Source: Porphyra umbilicalis
Lineage: Eukaryota; Rhodophyta; Bangiophyceae; Bangiales; Bangiaceae
Length of the DNA stretch: 64,000 bases
Direction: 5' to 3'
Assembly: GCA_002049455.2 (NCBI GenBank)
Contig: KV918838.1
Span: forward strand, 185,971 to 249,970
This document shows positions 1 to 8,999 of this stretch, one piece after another (position 1 is the first letter of the stretch; each line of letters opens with the position of its first letter). The notes under the pieces were generated by a model that ran no database searches, had not been told where the DNA came from, and saw only the letters and a program-made list of their open reading frames with translations. The position numbers and the translations under genes were made by a program.

Positions 1-2160
1 CGCCGACGCCGCCGGATGAAGCGGTCGTGGGGGTTGCAGAACAGCATGAAATGGGAGCAGCGAGGGGCGGGGCAGTGGGGGGGGTGCACGCGCGGAAGGG
101 GGGGGCAGGATCGGCCGGGGCTGCAGGAGCGGGAATGTGGGGGTAGCCGCGCGTAAGGGAGCAGCAGCCACGGTGTGCGCCGTCAGCGGCAGTGGAGACA
201 AGCGAAAAAATAAATGGCGCCGCTGGGGACCCAAAGAGAACGCTGAAAGAAGCCGCCACTCTTGCGAGCGTCTGCGCCGAGCAGATCCGGACACTGGCTG
301 CTCAGAAAAGGCGGGCATCTGACAGCCGCCCTCAAATTTGGCCGCATGAGCGTATCGGCGTGGGCGCACACCCCTCGACGCGCGCCCACCAGCAGTGTTG
401 CTACGTCACGCCGCCGCTTTTGAGGAGGGGGCGGCGCGGTTTGACGACGGCGGCTGCCGCAGCGGCGGGCGCATGCCCCGCCGCTGGATTGACCAAGGGG
501 AGCGGGGGGAGTGGGTCCTTGCGTGCACCGGCGCCAGCCATGGCCGGCCGGCCGACCCATGACGCATCACGGCAGCACTGCCCACTGCCGCTGCACAGGC
601 AAGGGGGGAGGGGGGGGAGGCATCCGCGCTGTCCACGACCGGCGTGTCGACCCGTGACGTGCCGCACCAGCACCGCCCACCGCCACACACACTGCGTGGT
701 TGCACGACCCGGGCGCTCGGTGTTGTGGCCAGCGCCGCCGGGGACGAGCTGTCCCTCAACACCTCCACCACCGCACCGCCGCCGCCGTCTCTTTGCCACT
801 CCACCCCCACCGATATCCACCGCCGCACCATCTTCGCCGCTGTTCTCCCTCACAGCTTGTCACGCGTCTGTTGCTCCCCCACACCACATATCACACGTCA
901 GCGTGCGTGACCGGGCTGCTCTGGGGGGTCTCTTGTGTTGCCGGCGCATCGCCCGCAGCCTCTACGGTGGTCTTGTCGGCGGGAATGGACCGCGTGTGCG
1001 CTACTGCGCCTGTGCTCCCCTCGCTCTTAGTGCCTCCTCTATGGTTCTGTAAGACGATACGCCGGCCGCATTCGCGCGCAGTCCCCCCCCGCCCTTTCCT
1101 CTGCTGATCCTCTGCACGGCGTCATGTTTTGAGCTTGACACTTCCGTGACCGTCGTCTGTACGCCCGAAGGCAAAAGTGGCCTCGTCTTCGCTTAACTGC
1201 CCGTCTCGACACTGTCGGTACTGCGTCGCAATGGTAAGAATAGCGCGTCGCGGGGCGAGCGTGGTCATTCAGAGGCGGGGTTGACATTGGCGCAAGCGGC
1301 GGCAGCGACTGCGGGCCAATGCGTGCACCACGACAGTGCTACTCTGCTTGTTGCTTGGGTGGTGGAGAGGGCGGGTTTCTACGGCAAACAGGGTGTCTGA
1401 CTATGTCCTTCTGATGGTCCCACTACTTTGCCGCTGGCCTTCCGTTCTTTTACCATCCCCTCTCCTCCCGTTCTTTCGCTTTCGTATCCTCCTTTCCTAT
1501 TTGTTGCTTCTTCTCTACCTTCCATACACCCCACGTGCAAACTCTCAGTCACCCCCCCCCTCGGCAAGCGCTTGCGGGCAACATGGGACGACCCCATCCG
1601 GCCGACAGTGCATCAACGTGCGCGTCGTCGATATCAATGCGGGCAAGATGACGGCGGCGATGGCACGAAGCACGATGGGACGCCAACCGCCGACGTCGGG
1701 GGGGAGGCGGCAGCGTCAAGCGTTGGCGGAAGTGCGGCGGCTGTGCAAGTTGATGCTGTCCGCGCGGAGGTGATCCCCGCGTATTGTGGTAATGGGCGTA
1801 GCCGATGCGAGCGACCGCGATGAGTGGGGAGTGCGTGCGACGCCATTGGCGAGGGGGGGGTGAGACTGGGTGGAGTGCAGGGGTCGGTTATCAATGGAGG
1901 GACATGGGGTTCGGTTGGGCGCTAGGGTTGGTGAGCAGCAGCTCCGACAGGTGGCCGCGGTGTGGGGCGTTGTACTCGGGGGGCCGGCAGGGGGGTGGGG
2001 GCACGCATGGGATGGGAGATGGACCGGTTATCTGTGACGTCAAGGCGGCAGAGGAGAGGGATATGGAAGGGGGGCAAGCTCTGAAGGGAAAGTACTGCCG
2101 AGGCCTCCACTTTGCGTAAGGCTGGTTGCATTTGCGTGGTGGAGTGATGCCTCAAAGCAA
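1..2160. other. GC-rich region, no gene recognised
   Basis: Open frames here on both strands are low-complexity (Arg/Pro/Ala/Ser-rich) and overlap each other in several frames, as expected by chance in GC-rich DNA. There is a pyrimidine-rich stretch near 1420-1560. No conserved domain, splice pattern or repeat termini were recognised. Confidence 0.5.
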
Positions 2161-2176
2161 AAGGAAAAAGGAAGCA

Positions 2177-2182
2177 TTTATT
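2177..2182 (-). terminator. AATAAA poly(A) signal overlapping the Crypton stop codon
   Basis: On the minus strand AATAAA overlaps the TAA stop of the Crypton C-terminal coding segment. A signal this close to the stop implies a very short 3' UTR. Confidence 0.5.
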
Positions 2183-3131
2183 GATTCCCTGCACACAGTT
2201 CCACTCGTGCGCGCTTGCGTGTGCCCCTGTTGGGGTCCGGGTAGTCCCGGCGCAGCTCCTTCAACACAGCCTTACTGTTCCTGTCCCACGGCCCGTAGCG
2301 CTGCTTCAGGGCGTTGACGACCACGCTGATTCCCACCACCCCACCGCGGCGCGCGTACTCGGTATCAAAGGCGCGGTACAGCGCCGCCCGCTCCGAATAC
2401 AGCTTGATGTACCGGTCGCGCTTCGGTTCGGTATGACGGAGGCGCCACCGGTTGCCAAACAGCTGCTGCACCTCCAAGATGGATGCCATGCCGCGCCGTC
2501 CTTCTGCGTACTCGTCGAGCGCCTGGCCCCACTTGAGGTCGGGCATCATCTCGATGAGCGGCACGCACTCCCCGTGCGCATTGAAAAGGGGTACCCCGGC
2601 CAGCTTACCCTTGGCCTGCAGCGTGCGCACGCTCTCTCTATCACGTAACAAAGCCGCTGGCACCTCCACCTGCGTCATGATTGGCGTGATGGTCACCGGG
2701 ATGCTCGCCGCCGCCCCTGCTTCGACCACAGTCGGCTCGGCCGAAAGGGCCACCAAGCCCGACGGGGGAGGGCGCCGCAGATCCTCGATCAGCAGGTCGC
2801 GGGCGCGCACATCCTGCACCGCGCCAACGGCTACCATCCGTGCCATCAGCGAGCGCGTGCGGGCCATCTCGGTTGAAACAAGCTGCTTCACCTCCTCCAT
2901 CGCCGCGTGGCCGTGATCTTTCAGGTCCTCAAAGCCGGCCGCCGTGCACTTCTGGAGGCGCTCCGCGTTGTAGTCCATCTGCATCGACAGAGAGCGTTCC
3001 AAGTCCAGCGCGTCGGCCGCGGACCCGGCCGCCACCGCCTCCACTGCCGCCTTTACGGCTGCTGAGAGCTGCGGCAGCACCTGCTGGACCGCACTGGTGG
3101 CGACGTCGCCTGCCGCCTCCAAGGAGCTCCT
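2178..3131 (-). pseudogene. Crypton protein, C-terminal part with GCR1-like DNA-binding domain (separated from its N-terminal part by Copia-1)
   Basis: About 318 codons, open from the Copia-1 left border to a TAA stop. The first part (about residues 1-110) is Ala-rich and helical. A later block of roughly 60 residues has the GCR1_C-type pattern W...EYxxG...SI...FGxRWR followed by SxRxxLYRxF. GCR1-like domains are known next to tyrosine recombinases in Crypton DNA transposons. There is no ATG at the left end; the frame enters straight from the Copia target site. Across the 5-bp target duplication CTCCT it is in the same frame as the recombinase ORF at 9000-11131, so both are pieces of one gene. 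Inference: the gene was disrupted by Copia-1 and this half is no longer expressed as part of a full protein. Confidence 0.72.
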
Positions 3132-3530
3132 TGTTGAGGCAGCACCCCAAGCCCGCGCAGGTAAGTCGGAGTTACCGCGGACTGCCTGTCTAATTCCAGG
3201 AGTTACTTATGCGGTCATCGGCTTGTTTGGCTGTGCCATTGACATGCATTGCTGTATGTGTGTGATGTAATTACTTGTACTTGTATCTCGCGGGCAGCTC
3301 ACTTTGGAGCTGAGCTCGGGGAGATTCTCGTGGGCTCCTTGAGGGGCGTCGCGATTTGTGGGGTGGTGAGAGCATGTACCCTCCAAGGGAGAGAGCACTG
3401 CGCTGGCGGGGGGTGCCCCGACAGGACGTGGCGAGAGAGGCACACGGAGGGGTTAAGAGCCTGCTGGCCTCGCGCCTCAGACCGCTCTCGAGGAAAGCAA
3501 CGCATCCACCCAACTACTGCTCACTTCACA
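3132..3530 (+). repeat. Copia-1 left LTR (399 bp)
   Basis: Begins TGTTGAGG and ends ACTTCACA, giving the TG...CA ends of LTRs. Four copies of this LTR are in the window. It holds a consensus splice donor (CAG/GTAAGT, 3160-3168) and ends so that a following G creates an AG acceptor. Confidence 0.95.
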
Positions 3531-3545
3531 GGTTATGGGCCCAGC
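3531..3545 (+). promoter_or_regulatory. Primer-binding site complementary to the anticodon arm of initiator tRNA-Met
   Basis: GGTTATGGGCCCAGC follows the LTR directly. It is complementary to the anticodon stem-loop of eukaryotic initiator tRNA-Met (with CAU inside), not to its 3' CCA end. Drosophila copia is known to prime from a 5' half-tRNA with this same site, so half-tRNA priming is inferred here. The ATG inside this site opens the same frame as gag-pol. Confidence 0.8.
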
Positions 3546-3687
3546 TGTCGCTGGTGGTAACCGTCGTCTTCCCTGCGGTCGCTGGCGAGACGACGTGGCT
3601 GGGATCGCGGTGTGTTCCGGCGTCGGGCGGGCGTGTTCTGCTCCCTACGTAGTTAGTGCGGCGCTGTGCGGCGCCGAGGTCGTCAAC

Positions 3688-6600
3688 ATGGCAGACCACG
3701 GACGCTATGGCGGCCCGCGGTTTGCGCAGCTGGACGACGACTACAAGGTGTGGGCAGCGTACCAGCGTGCGCAGCTCAAGAAGGAGAAGCTCTGGGCGGC
3801 GGTCGTGACGGACCGACCGGCATCTTCGTCCGACGACAAGAAGTCCGACCCGGTGGTCGACGCGTGGGATGCCATGAACGAGGCGGCGCTGGCGACCATC
3901 CAGATGTCGGTCAAGCCCGTGCATCTCAACACGGTCACGTCGGTGGACACGGCCAAAGAGGCGTGGGACGCGCTCAAGGTCATGTTCGAGGCGCGAGACA
4001 ACGCGCAGCTGCTGCGGCTCATGGACGAGCTGAGCAGCCTGAAGAAGGGCGGCGACGAGAACATCATCAAGTTCGCGTCGCGCGCCAAGATGCTCCGGGA
4101 CGAGCTCGCCATGCTCGGAAACCCGGTGGACGACAACACGCTCGCGCTGCGTGTCTTATCGGGGCTCCCTGCAGAGTACGGGATGCTCAGGACGGTCTTG
4201 GAGAACAAGGACACGAAGCTCGTCATGTCGGACGTGACGGCTAAGCTGCTTCAAGTCGAGCAGCGGAGCATTTCTGTCGGCGCTTCCAAGCCTTCTGGCA
4301 GTGTCAAGTCACAAGCCTTTGCGGCAGCGGCGCCTAAGAAACCGTTTGACAAGAAGTCGGTCGTGTGTTTCTACTGCAACAAGAAGGGACACATGCAGCG
4401 CGACTGCTACAAGAAGAAGGCGGACGAGGCCAAGGGCAAGGGCAAGCCCGGCGGTGGTGGTCGTGAAGGCGGCCACGGCGGCGGGCCCCACGCGGGTGCC
4501 GCTCTGGCCTACACTGCTTCTACTGGCAATGCCGGGAGCAGCAAGGCTCCCGGGAGCACACGGGGGTTATCAACTTGGGTGCTCGACTCTGGCGCAACCA
4601 ACCACATGGCCGCCGGGGATAAGGGCTTCACCGTCCGGACGGCGGGAAGCGGAGCCGAGGTCACCTTGGCCAACGGCGAAAAGGTACCCATCAAAGGGCA
4701 CGGCCACGTCTCCATGGACGTTGGCAAGGGCAAAACCAAGACGCGCATGGTGCTCGGGGAGGCCATGCTCGTGCCGGACCTGACCAGCAACCTGCTCTCG
4801 GTTCGAGCGGTTGACCGCAATCGTGGTGCGGTAGTGTTCGTCGGAAACGCCTGTTACATCCTCAGCGACGGGGATGCTGTCTATTCGAGCGGAGTGCTCG
4901 ACAAGGCGTCCGTTGTCGGCAAAGTCAACGACCTGGAGCAGTACGTGCTCAAGGTCACGCCGGTCAAGGCGTCGGCGTGCGCGGCATCGACGCGCATCGC
5001 TGGGGAGGCGGAGCTGTGGCATCGTCGGTTCAACCACTTGGGGTTGGAGAACCTCAAGCGGGCGGCCACAATGGTCGACGGCATGCCGTCGTCAGTGGCA
5101 GACGCCAAGCGCGTCATTGGCACTGTGTGTGTGCCGTGTGTGGACGGCAAGATGGTTCAGTCGCCCAGCCCCCGCTCGTCGACAGCGACAACCAAGTGCG
5201 AACTGGTGCACACCGACATTGGTGGCCCACTCACTGAGTCGCTGGGTGGCTCCCTCTACTTTATGACGGCGCTGGAGGACTCAACGGGGTTCATCACGGC
5301 TACGCCTATCAAGACAAAGGGGATGGCGCCGGAGGTGCTCAAGACGCGCATCAAGCAGCTTGAGACGCTGACGGGCGTGAAAGTGAGGCGTGTCCGTCAC
5401 GACGGTGCAAAGGAGTACGTCACGAACGATCTTAAGGCGTGGTACGAGGATAAGGGCATCACGTCTGAGATGACGGCGCCGTACAAGTCGCAGCAGAACG
5501 GCAAGGCGGAGCGGGTGAACCGCACGCTGATGGAGCGCGTGCGTGCTGCCCTGCTTGACGCCGGTGCGGAGGAAGAGCTGTGGGCCGAGGCGTTGGCCTC
5601 CGTCGTCCATGTGCTCAACCGATCTCCCAAGGCGGGGCTCGATGTGACGCCGCTCGAGGCGCTGACGGGTCGACGCCCCAATGTCGCGGGATTCCGCGTT
5701 TGGGGGAGTCGGGCGTGGGCGCTCAAGCCGAAGAAGCAGCAGCGCAAGCTGGAGCCGAGGACCGACGTCGGCCGCTTTGTCGGCTACACTGTCGGTGGCA
5801 AGGCCTACCGCATCCTCGAGGACGAGACTAACCAAGTCTTCGAGCGTCGGGACGTGCTGGTGGAGGAGAGCCCGGCGAAGGTCGAGACGTCAGCAGTCGG
5901 GTCAAGCGCTGGTCCCCGGCTGACTGCGGAATATGACGGCGACAAGGACGGCGCCACGGAAGGGGCAATGGACATGCTCGACGCAGAAGGCGGGCGAGAG
6001 GACGAGTACTCCCCCGACGACACCTCTGACAGCGACAACGAAGTCGGTCCTCCTTCCTTTGCTGGCGATAGCCAGGAGGAGGACGAGGACGGCGTCGGTG
6101 GCTCGACACCCGCAGCTGCTCAAGCACCTGCGGCTAGTGACAGCGTCGCACCGGGGCCTCGTCGCTCGAAGCGCAAGCCAGCTCCTAAGGTAACATGGTG
6201 GGAGAAGGAACCCAAGGCGTACCTGGCAAGCGGTACCGCATCCGGCGATGAGGAGGGCTGGGACTTGCACAAACCGCCTGCAAACGAGAAGGAGGCGCGC
6301 GCTCGTCCTGACTGGCCGCTGTGGAAGCAGGCCATTAAGGAGGAGGTGGCGGCACACAAGAACCTTGGCACCTGGTCCAAGACCAACGGTAACAAGAAGA
6401 AGCACAAGGCCGTCAAGACGCGATTCGTGTTTGACATCAAGCACGACGCGGAGGGCAAGATGACGCGCTACAAGGCCCGACTCGTGGCCCAAGGTTTCAA
6501 CCAAGTGCCGGGGCGCGACTTTGATGAGACATGGGCGCCGGTGCCCAACGCGGCTACGACACGGTCTCTCTTTGCTGTGGCTGCAGCTACGGGCTGGGAG

Positions 6601-7866
6601 GTTCATCATGTCGATGTCAAGACAGCCTTCCTCAACGCCAAGATGGACAAGGAGATGTACATCAAACTCCCCGACGGTGTCGATCCGAAGGGGCTGGAGG
6701 AGATCTGTCGGCTAAATCTGGCACTCTACGGGACAAAGCAGGCGGGGCGGCTGTGGGGCATCAAGCTCGACAAAGAACTCAAGGAGATGGGGGCGGTCCG
6801 CTCCAAGGTGGACCCATGCCTCTATGAGTGGCACCACCCAGTGCACGGGTGCATCTTTATCCTCGTGTACGTCGACGACCTTATCGTGGCGGGTGAGAAG
6901 CTGGCTGGGGTCGAGGCCGTCAAGCGCTTCGTGTCTGCCAAGTTTGAGGTGCGCGACATGGGGGAGGTCAAGGACTTTATCGGCATGAAGGTCATGCGCA
7001 ACCGGGCGGCCAAGACTCTGACGTTGAGCAACCCGGGGCACACCGCGACGCTGCTGGAGGCGTTCGGGATGGACAAGGCGACGCCAAACAAGACACCGAT
7101 GGCGTCGGGGGTCAAGCTGACCAAGACAGGGGAGGGCCTGCTGCCGGAAGGCAACCGTTACGCCGAGTTGGTTGGCTCCCTCCTCTACCTGTCTACCACG
7201 ACGAGGCCAGACATCGCCTTTGCCGTGGGGGTGCTGTCGCGCTTCATGTCCTGCCCTGAGGAGGACCACATGCGCGCGGCCAAGGGGGTTTTGCGCTACC
7301 TGCGCGGGACGACTCGCCTGGGGGTGGTCTACGGCGGCAGCGAGCCGCTGCAAGGGTTTGTCGACGCCGACTGGGCCGGCGACATCGACGGTCGTCGGTC
7401 GACAACCGGTTTCGTCTTCACCTGCAATGGCGGGCCGATTGCGTGGGCGAGCAAGCGCCAGTCGACCGTTGCCACCTCGACGGCCGAGGCCGAGTACGTG
7501 GCCGCCGCGATGGCGACCAAGGAGGCGCTGTGGCTACGCAAGCTGCTGTCGGCTCTGGGCGTCGACGGCGGAGCTGTGCCGATGGGGGAGGACAACCAGT
7601 CCTGCCTGGCGCTGGTCAACAACCCCGAGGCGACGGGGCGGACCAAGCATGTCGACGTCGCCTACCACATGGTTCGCGACTACCAGGCGCGCGGGGATGT
7701 GGCCTTCTACTTCCTCCCGAGCGCCGACATGCCGGCGGATGGGCTCACCAAGCCGCTGCCGTCGCCGGCGTTCACGGCTTTCCGGGCTGCCGTCGGGGTT
7801 GGTGAAGACCTGGGCGCGGCTGCGCGGGGCGCCGGGCTTGGCGACCTCCCGTTGGGGGAGTGCTGA
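3688..7866 (+). CDS. Copia-1 gag-pol polyprotein, intact
   Basis: 1392 residues from the ATG at 3688. The frame is open from the ATG inside the primer-binding site (3535), but 3688 is preferred because conserved gag sequence starts there and 3535 lies in cis-acting DNA. Seen in order: Copia gag; CCHC knuckle at about 225-241 (CFYCNKKGHMQRDC); aspartic protease LDSGATNH with D300; GAG-pre-integrase H-H-C-C zinc motif at about 443-488; integrase catalytic D510, D572, E608 (D-x35-E); reverse transcriptase with YVDD at 1061-1064; RNase H with D1226, D1228, E1269, D1302. All catalytic residues are present, so the polyprotein is probably functional. Gag and pol share one frame with no shift, as in other Ty1/Copia elements. 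Confidence 0.95.
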   Translation: MADHGRYGGPRFAQLDDDYKVWAAYQRAQLKKEKLWAAVVTDRPASSSDDKKSDPVVDAWDAMNEAALATIQMSVKPVHLNTVTSVDTAKEAWDALKVMFEARDNAQLLRLMDELSSLKKGGDENIIKFASRAKMLRDELAMLGNPVDDNTLALRVLSGLPAEYGMLRTVLENKDTKLVMSDVTAKLLQVEQRSISVGASKPSGSVKSQAFAAAAPKKPFDKKSVVCFYCNKKGHMQRDCYKKKADEAKGKGKPGGGGREGGHGGGPHAGAALAYTASTGNAGSSKAPGSTRGLSTWVLDSGATNHMAAGDKGFTVRTAGSGAEVTLANGEKVPIKGHGHVSMDVGKGKTKTRMVLGEAMLVPDLTSNLLSVRAVDRNRGAVVFVGNACYILSDGDAVYSSGVLDKASVVGKVNDLEQYVLKVTPVKASACAASTRIAGEAELWHRRFNHLGLENLKRAATMVDGMPSSVADAKRVIGTVCVPCVDGKMVQSPSPRSSTATTKCELVHTDIGGPLTESLGGSLYFMTALEDSTGFITATPIKTKGMAPEVLKTRIKQLETLTGVKVRRVRHDGAKEYVTNDLKAWYEDKGITSEMTAPYKSQQNGKAERVNRTLMERVRAALLDAGAEEELWAEALASVVHVLNRSPKAGLDVTPLEALTGRRPNVAGFRVWGSRAWALKPKKQQRKLEPRTDVGRFVGYTVGGKAYRILEDETNQVFERRDVLVEESPAKVETSAVGSSAGPRLTAEYDGDKDGATEGAMDMLDAEGGREDEYSPDDTSDSDNEVGPPSFAGDSQEEDEDGVGGSTPAAAQAPAASDSVAPGPRRSKRKPAPKVTWWEKEPKAYLASGTASGDEEGWDLHKPPANEKEARARPDWPLWKQAIKEEVAAHKNLGTWSKTNGNKKKHKAVKTRFVFDIKHDAEGKMTRYKARLVAQGFNQVPGRDFDETWAPVPNAATTRSLFAVAAATGWEVHHVDVKTAFLNAKMDKEMYIKLPDGVDPKGLEEICRLNLALYGTKQAGRLWGIKLDKELKEMGAVRSKVDPCLYEWHHPVHGCIFILVYVDDLIVAGEKLAGVEAVKRFVSAKFEVRDMGEVKDFIGMKVMRNRAAKTLTLSNPGHTATLLEAFGMDKATPNKTPMASGVKLTKTGEGLLPEGNRYAELVGSLLYLSTTTRPDIAFAVGVLSRFMSCPEEDHMRAAKGVLRYLRGTTRLGVVYGGSEPLQGFVDADWAGDIDGRRSTTGFVFTCNGGPIAWASKRQSTVATSTAEAEYVAAAMATKEALWLRKLLSALGVDGGAVPMGEDNQSCLALVNNPEATGRTKHVDVAYHMVRDYQARGDVAFYFLPSADMPADGLTKPLPSPAFTAFRAAVGVGEDLGAAARGAGLGDLPLGEC

Positions 7867-8600
7867 GGCGCCATGTCGCCACTGGAGGCGTCCAGTGGCG
7901 CAGCCCCGGATTCGCAGCAGCGACCTCTGTCGACCTTGCTGCGGGCCGGTGCCGGCCGTGGACGGTTGCGCTACTATCCACTTGCTCGGGGCCGGCAATG
8001 GGGCGCTGTGGCGCCACTGGGGCCGACCAGTGGCGCAGCCGCGGGTTCGCGGCGATCGCCCGACTCGATTTGGTCTAAGTCGATTTTGGGCGATTTCGGC
8101 CGGGAGCTGTAGGCCTACAGCTCCGACGGGTCGCGTCGATTTTGGTGAAGTCGATTTCTTTGTGGTCTTGGGCCCGAATCTGGAGTCTCCAGTTCGGGCC
8201 ACGTCGGCCGGTCGGGCCCGAATCGATTTGGTGCAAGTCGATTTTGGCCGATTTTGGCTAAGGGAGCTGTAGGCCTACAGCTCCGACGGGTCGAGCCGAT
8301 TTTCGGCAAAGTCGATGAGATGCGTTTACGCCCGCACTTTGACGGGCCGCCGATGCGCCGGATCGTCTCCGTTCGAGACGCGCCCTAGTGCGTTGCACTC
8401 ACCTCGACGTCTGCTTCACATCGATCGTGATTTTGGGGATTTTGGCGAAGGTCGATTTTGCAGGTGCAACACCTGGAACCTGGGGATCGACTTGGGCATT
8501 TTCTCGACTGCGGATGATGGCGGGAGATGTCGCACTGGTCGGGACGGGTTGTGACCGCGCTGAGGCGTCGATGGCGCGGACTGTGGGGTGCTGGGGGGAG
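7867..8600 (+). other. Copia-1 3' non-coding region with hairpins and purine tract
   Basis: 734 bp between the gag-pol stop and the right LTR. Inverted repeats include GCGCCACTGG/CCAGTGGCGC at 8011-8036 and a similar hairpin near 7870-7896. A perfect palindrome GAGCTGTAGGCCTACAGCTC sits at about 8101-8120 and again at about 8264-8283, each within a repeated block of about 165 bp. Copia-2 has a single copy of that block. The purine run GGGGGGAG ending at 8600 is the likely plus-strand primer (polypurine tract). Confidence 0.7.
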
Positions 8601-8999
8601 TGTTGAGGCAGCCCCCCAAGCCCGCGCAGGTAAGTCGGAGTTACCGCGGACTGCCTGGCTAATTCCAGGAGTTACTTATGCGGTCATCGGCTTGTTTGGC
8701 TGTGCCATTGACATGCATTGCTGTATGTGTGTGATGTAATTACTTGTACTTGTATCTCGCGGGCAGCTCACTTTGGAGCTGAGCTCGGGGAGATTCTCGT
8801 GGGCTCCTTGAGGGGCGTCGCGATTTGTGGGGTGGTGAGAGCATGTACCCTCCAAGGGAGAGAGCACTGCGCTGGCGGGGGGTGCCCCGACAGGACGTGG
8901 CGAGAGAGGCACACGGAGGGGTTAAGAGCCTGCTGGCCTCGCGCCTCAGACCGCTCTCGAGGAAAGCAACGCATCCACCCAACTACTGCTCACTTCAAC
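8601..8999 (+). repeat. Copia-1 right LTR (399 bp)
   Basis: Nearly identical to 3132-3530. The last two bases are AC where the other three LTRs have CA; the target duplication CTCCT follows at 9000-9004. Confidence 0.92.

Larger units (their letters stand above)
3132..8999 (+). mobile_element. Copia-1: complete Ty1/Copia LTR retrotransposon inserted in a Crypton gene
   Basis: A 5868-bp element: 399-bp LTR, primer-binding site, one gag-pol frame, 3' non-coding region, purine tract, 399-bp LTR. The 5-bp target duplication CTCCT lies at 3127-3131 and 9000-9004. Domain order protease, integrase, reverse transcriptase, RNase H defines Ty1/Copia. The reading frame is uninterrupted, so the copy may be autonomous. 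The LTRs differ at a couple of internal bases, and the last two bases of the right LTR read AC instead of the CA seen in the three other LTRs. The closest relative in the window is Copia-2. Confidence 0.95.

Noticed and set aside
3535..3687. ATG at 3535 as the Copia-1 gag-pol start
   Set aside because: It lies inside the primer-binding site, and the encoded 51 residues show no gag similarity; the ATG at 3688 precedes conserved sequence.
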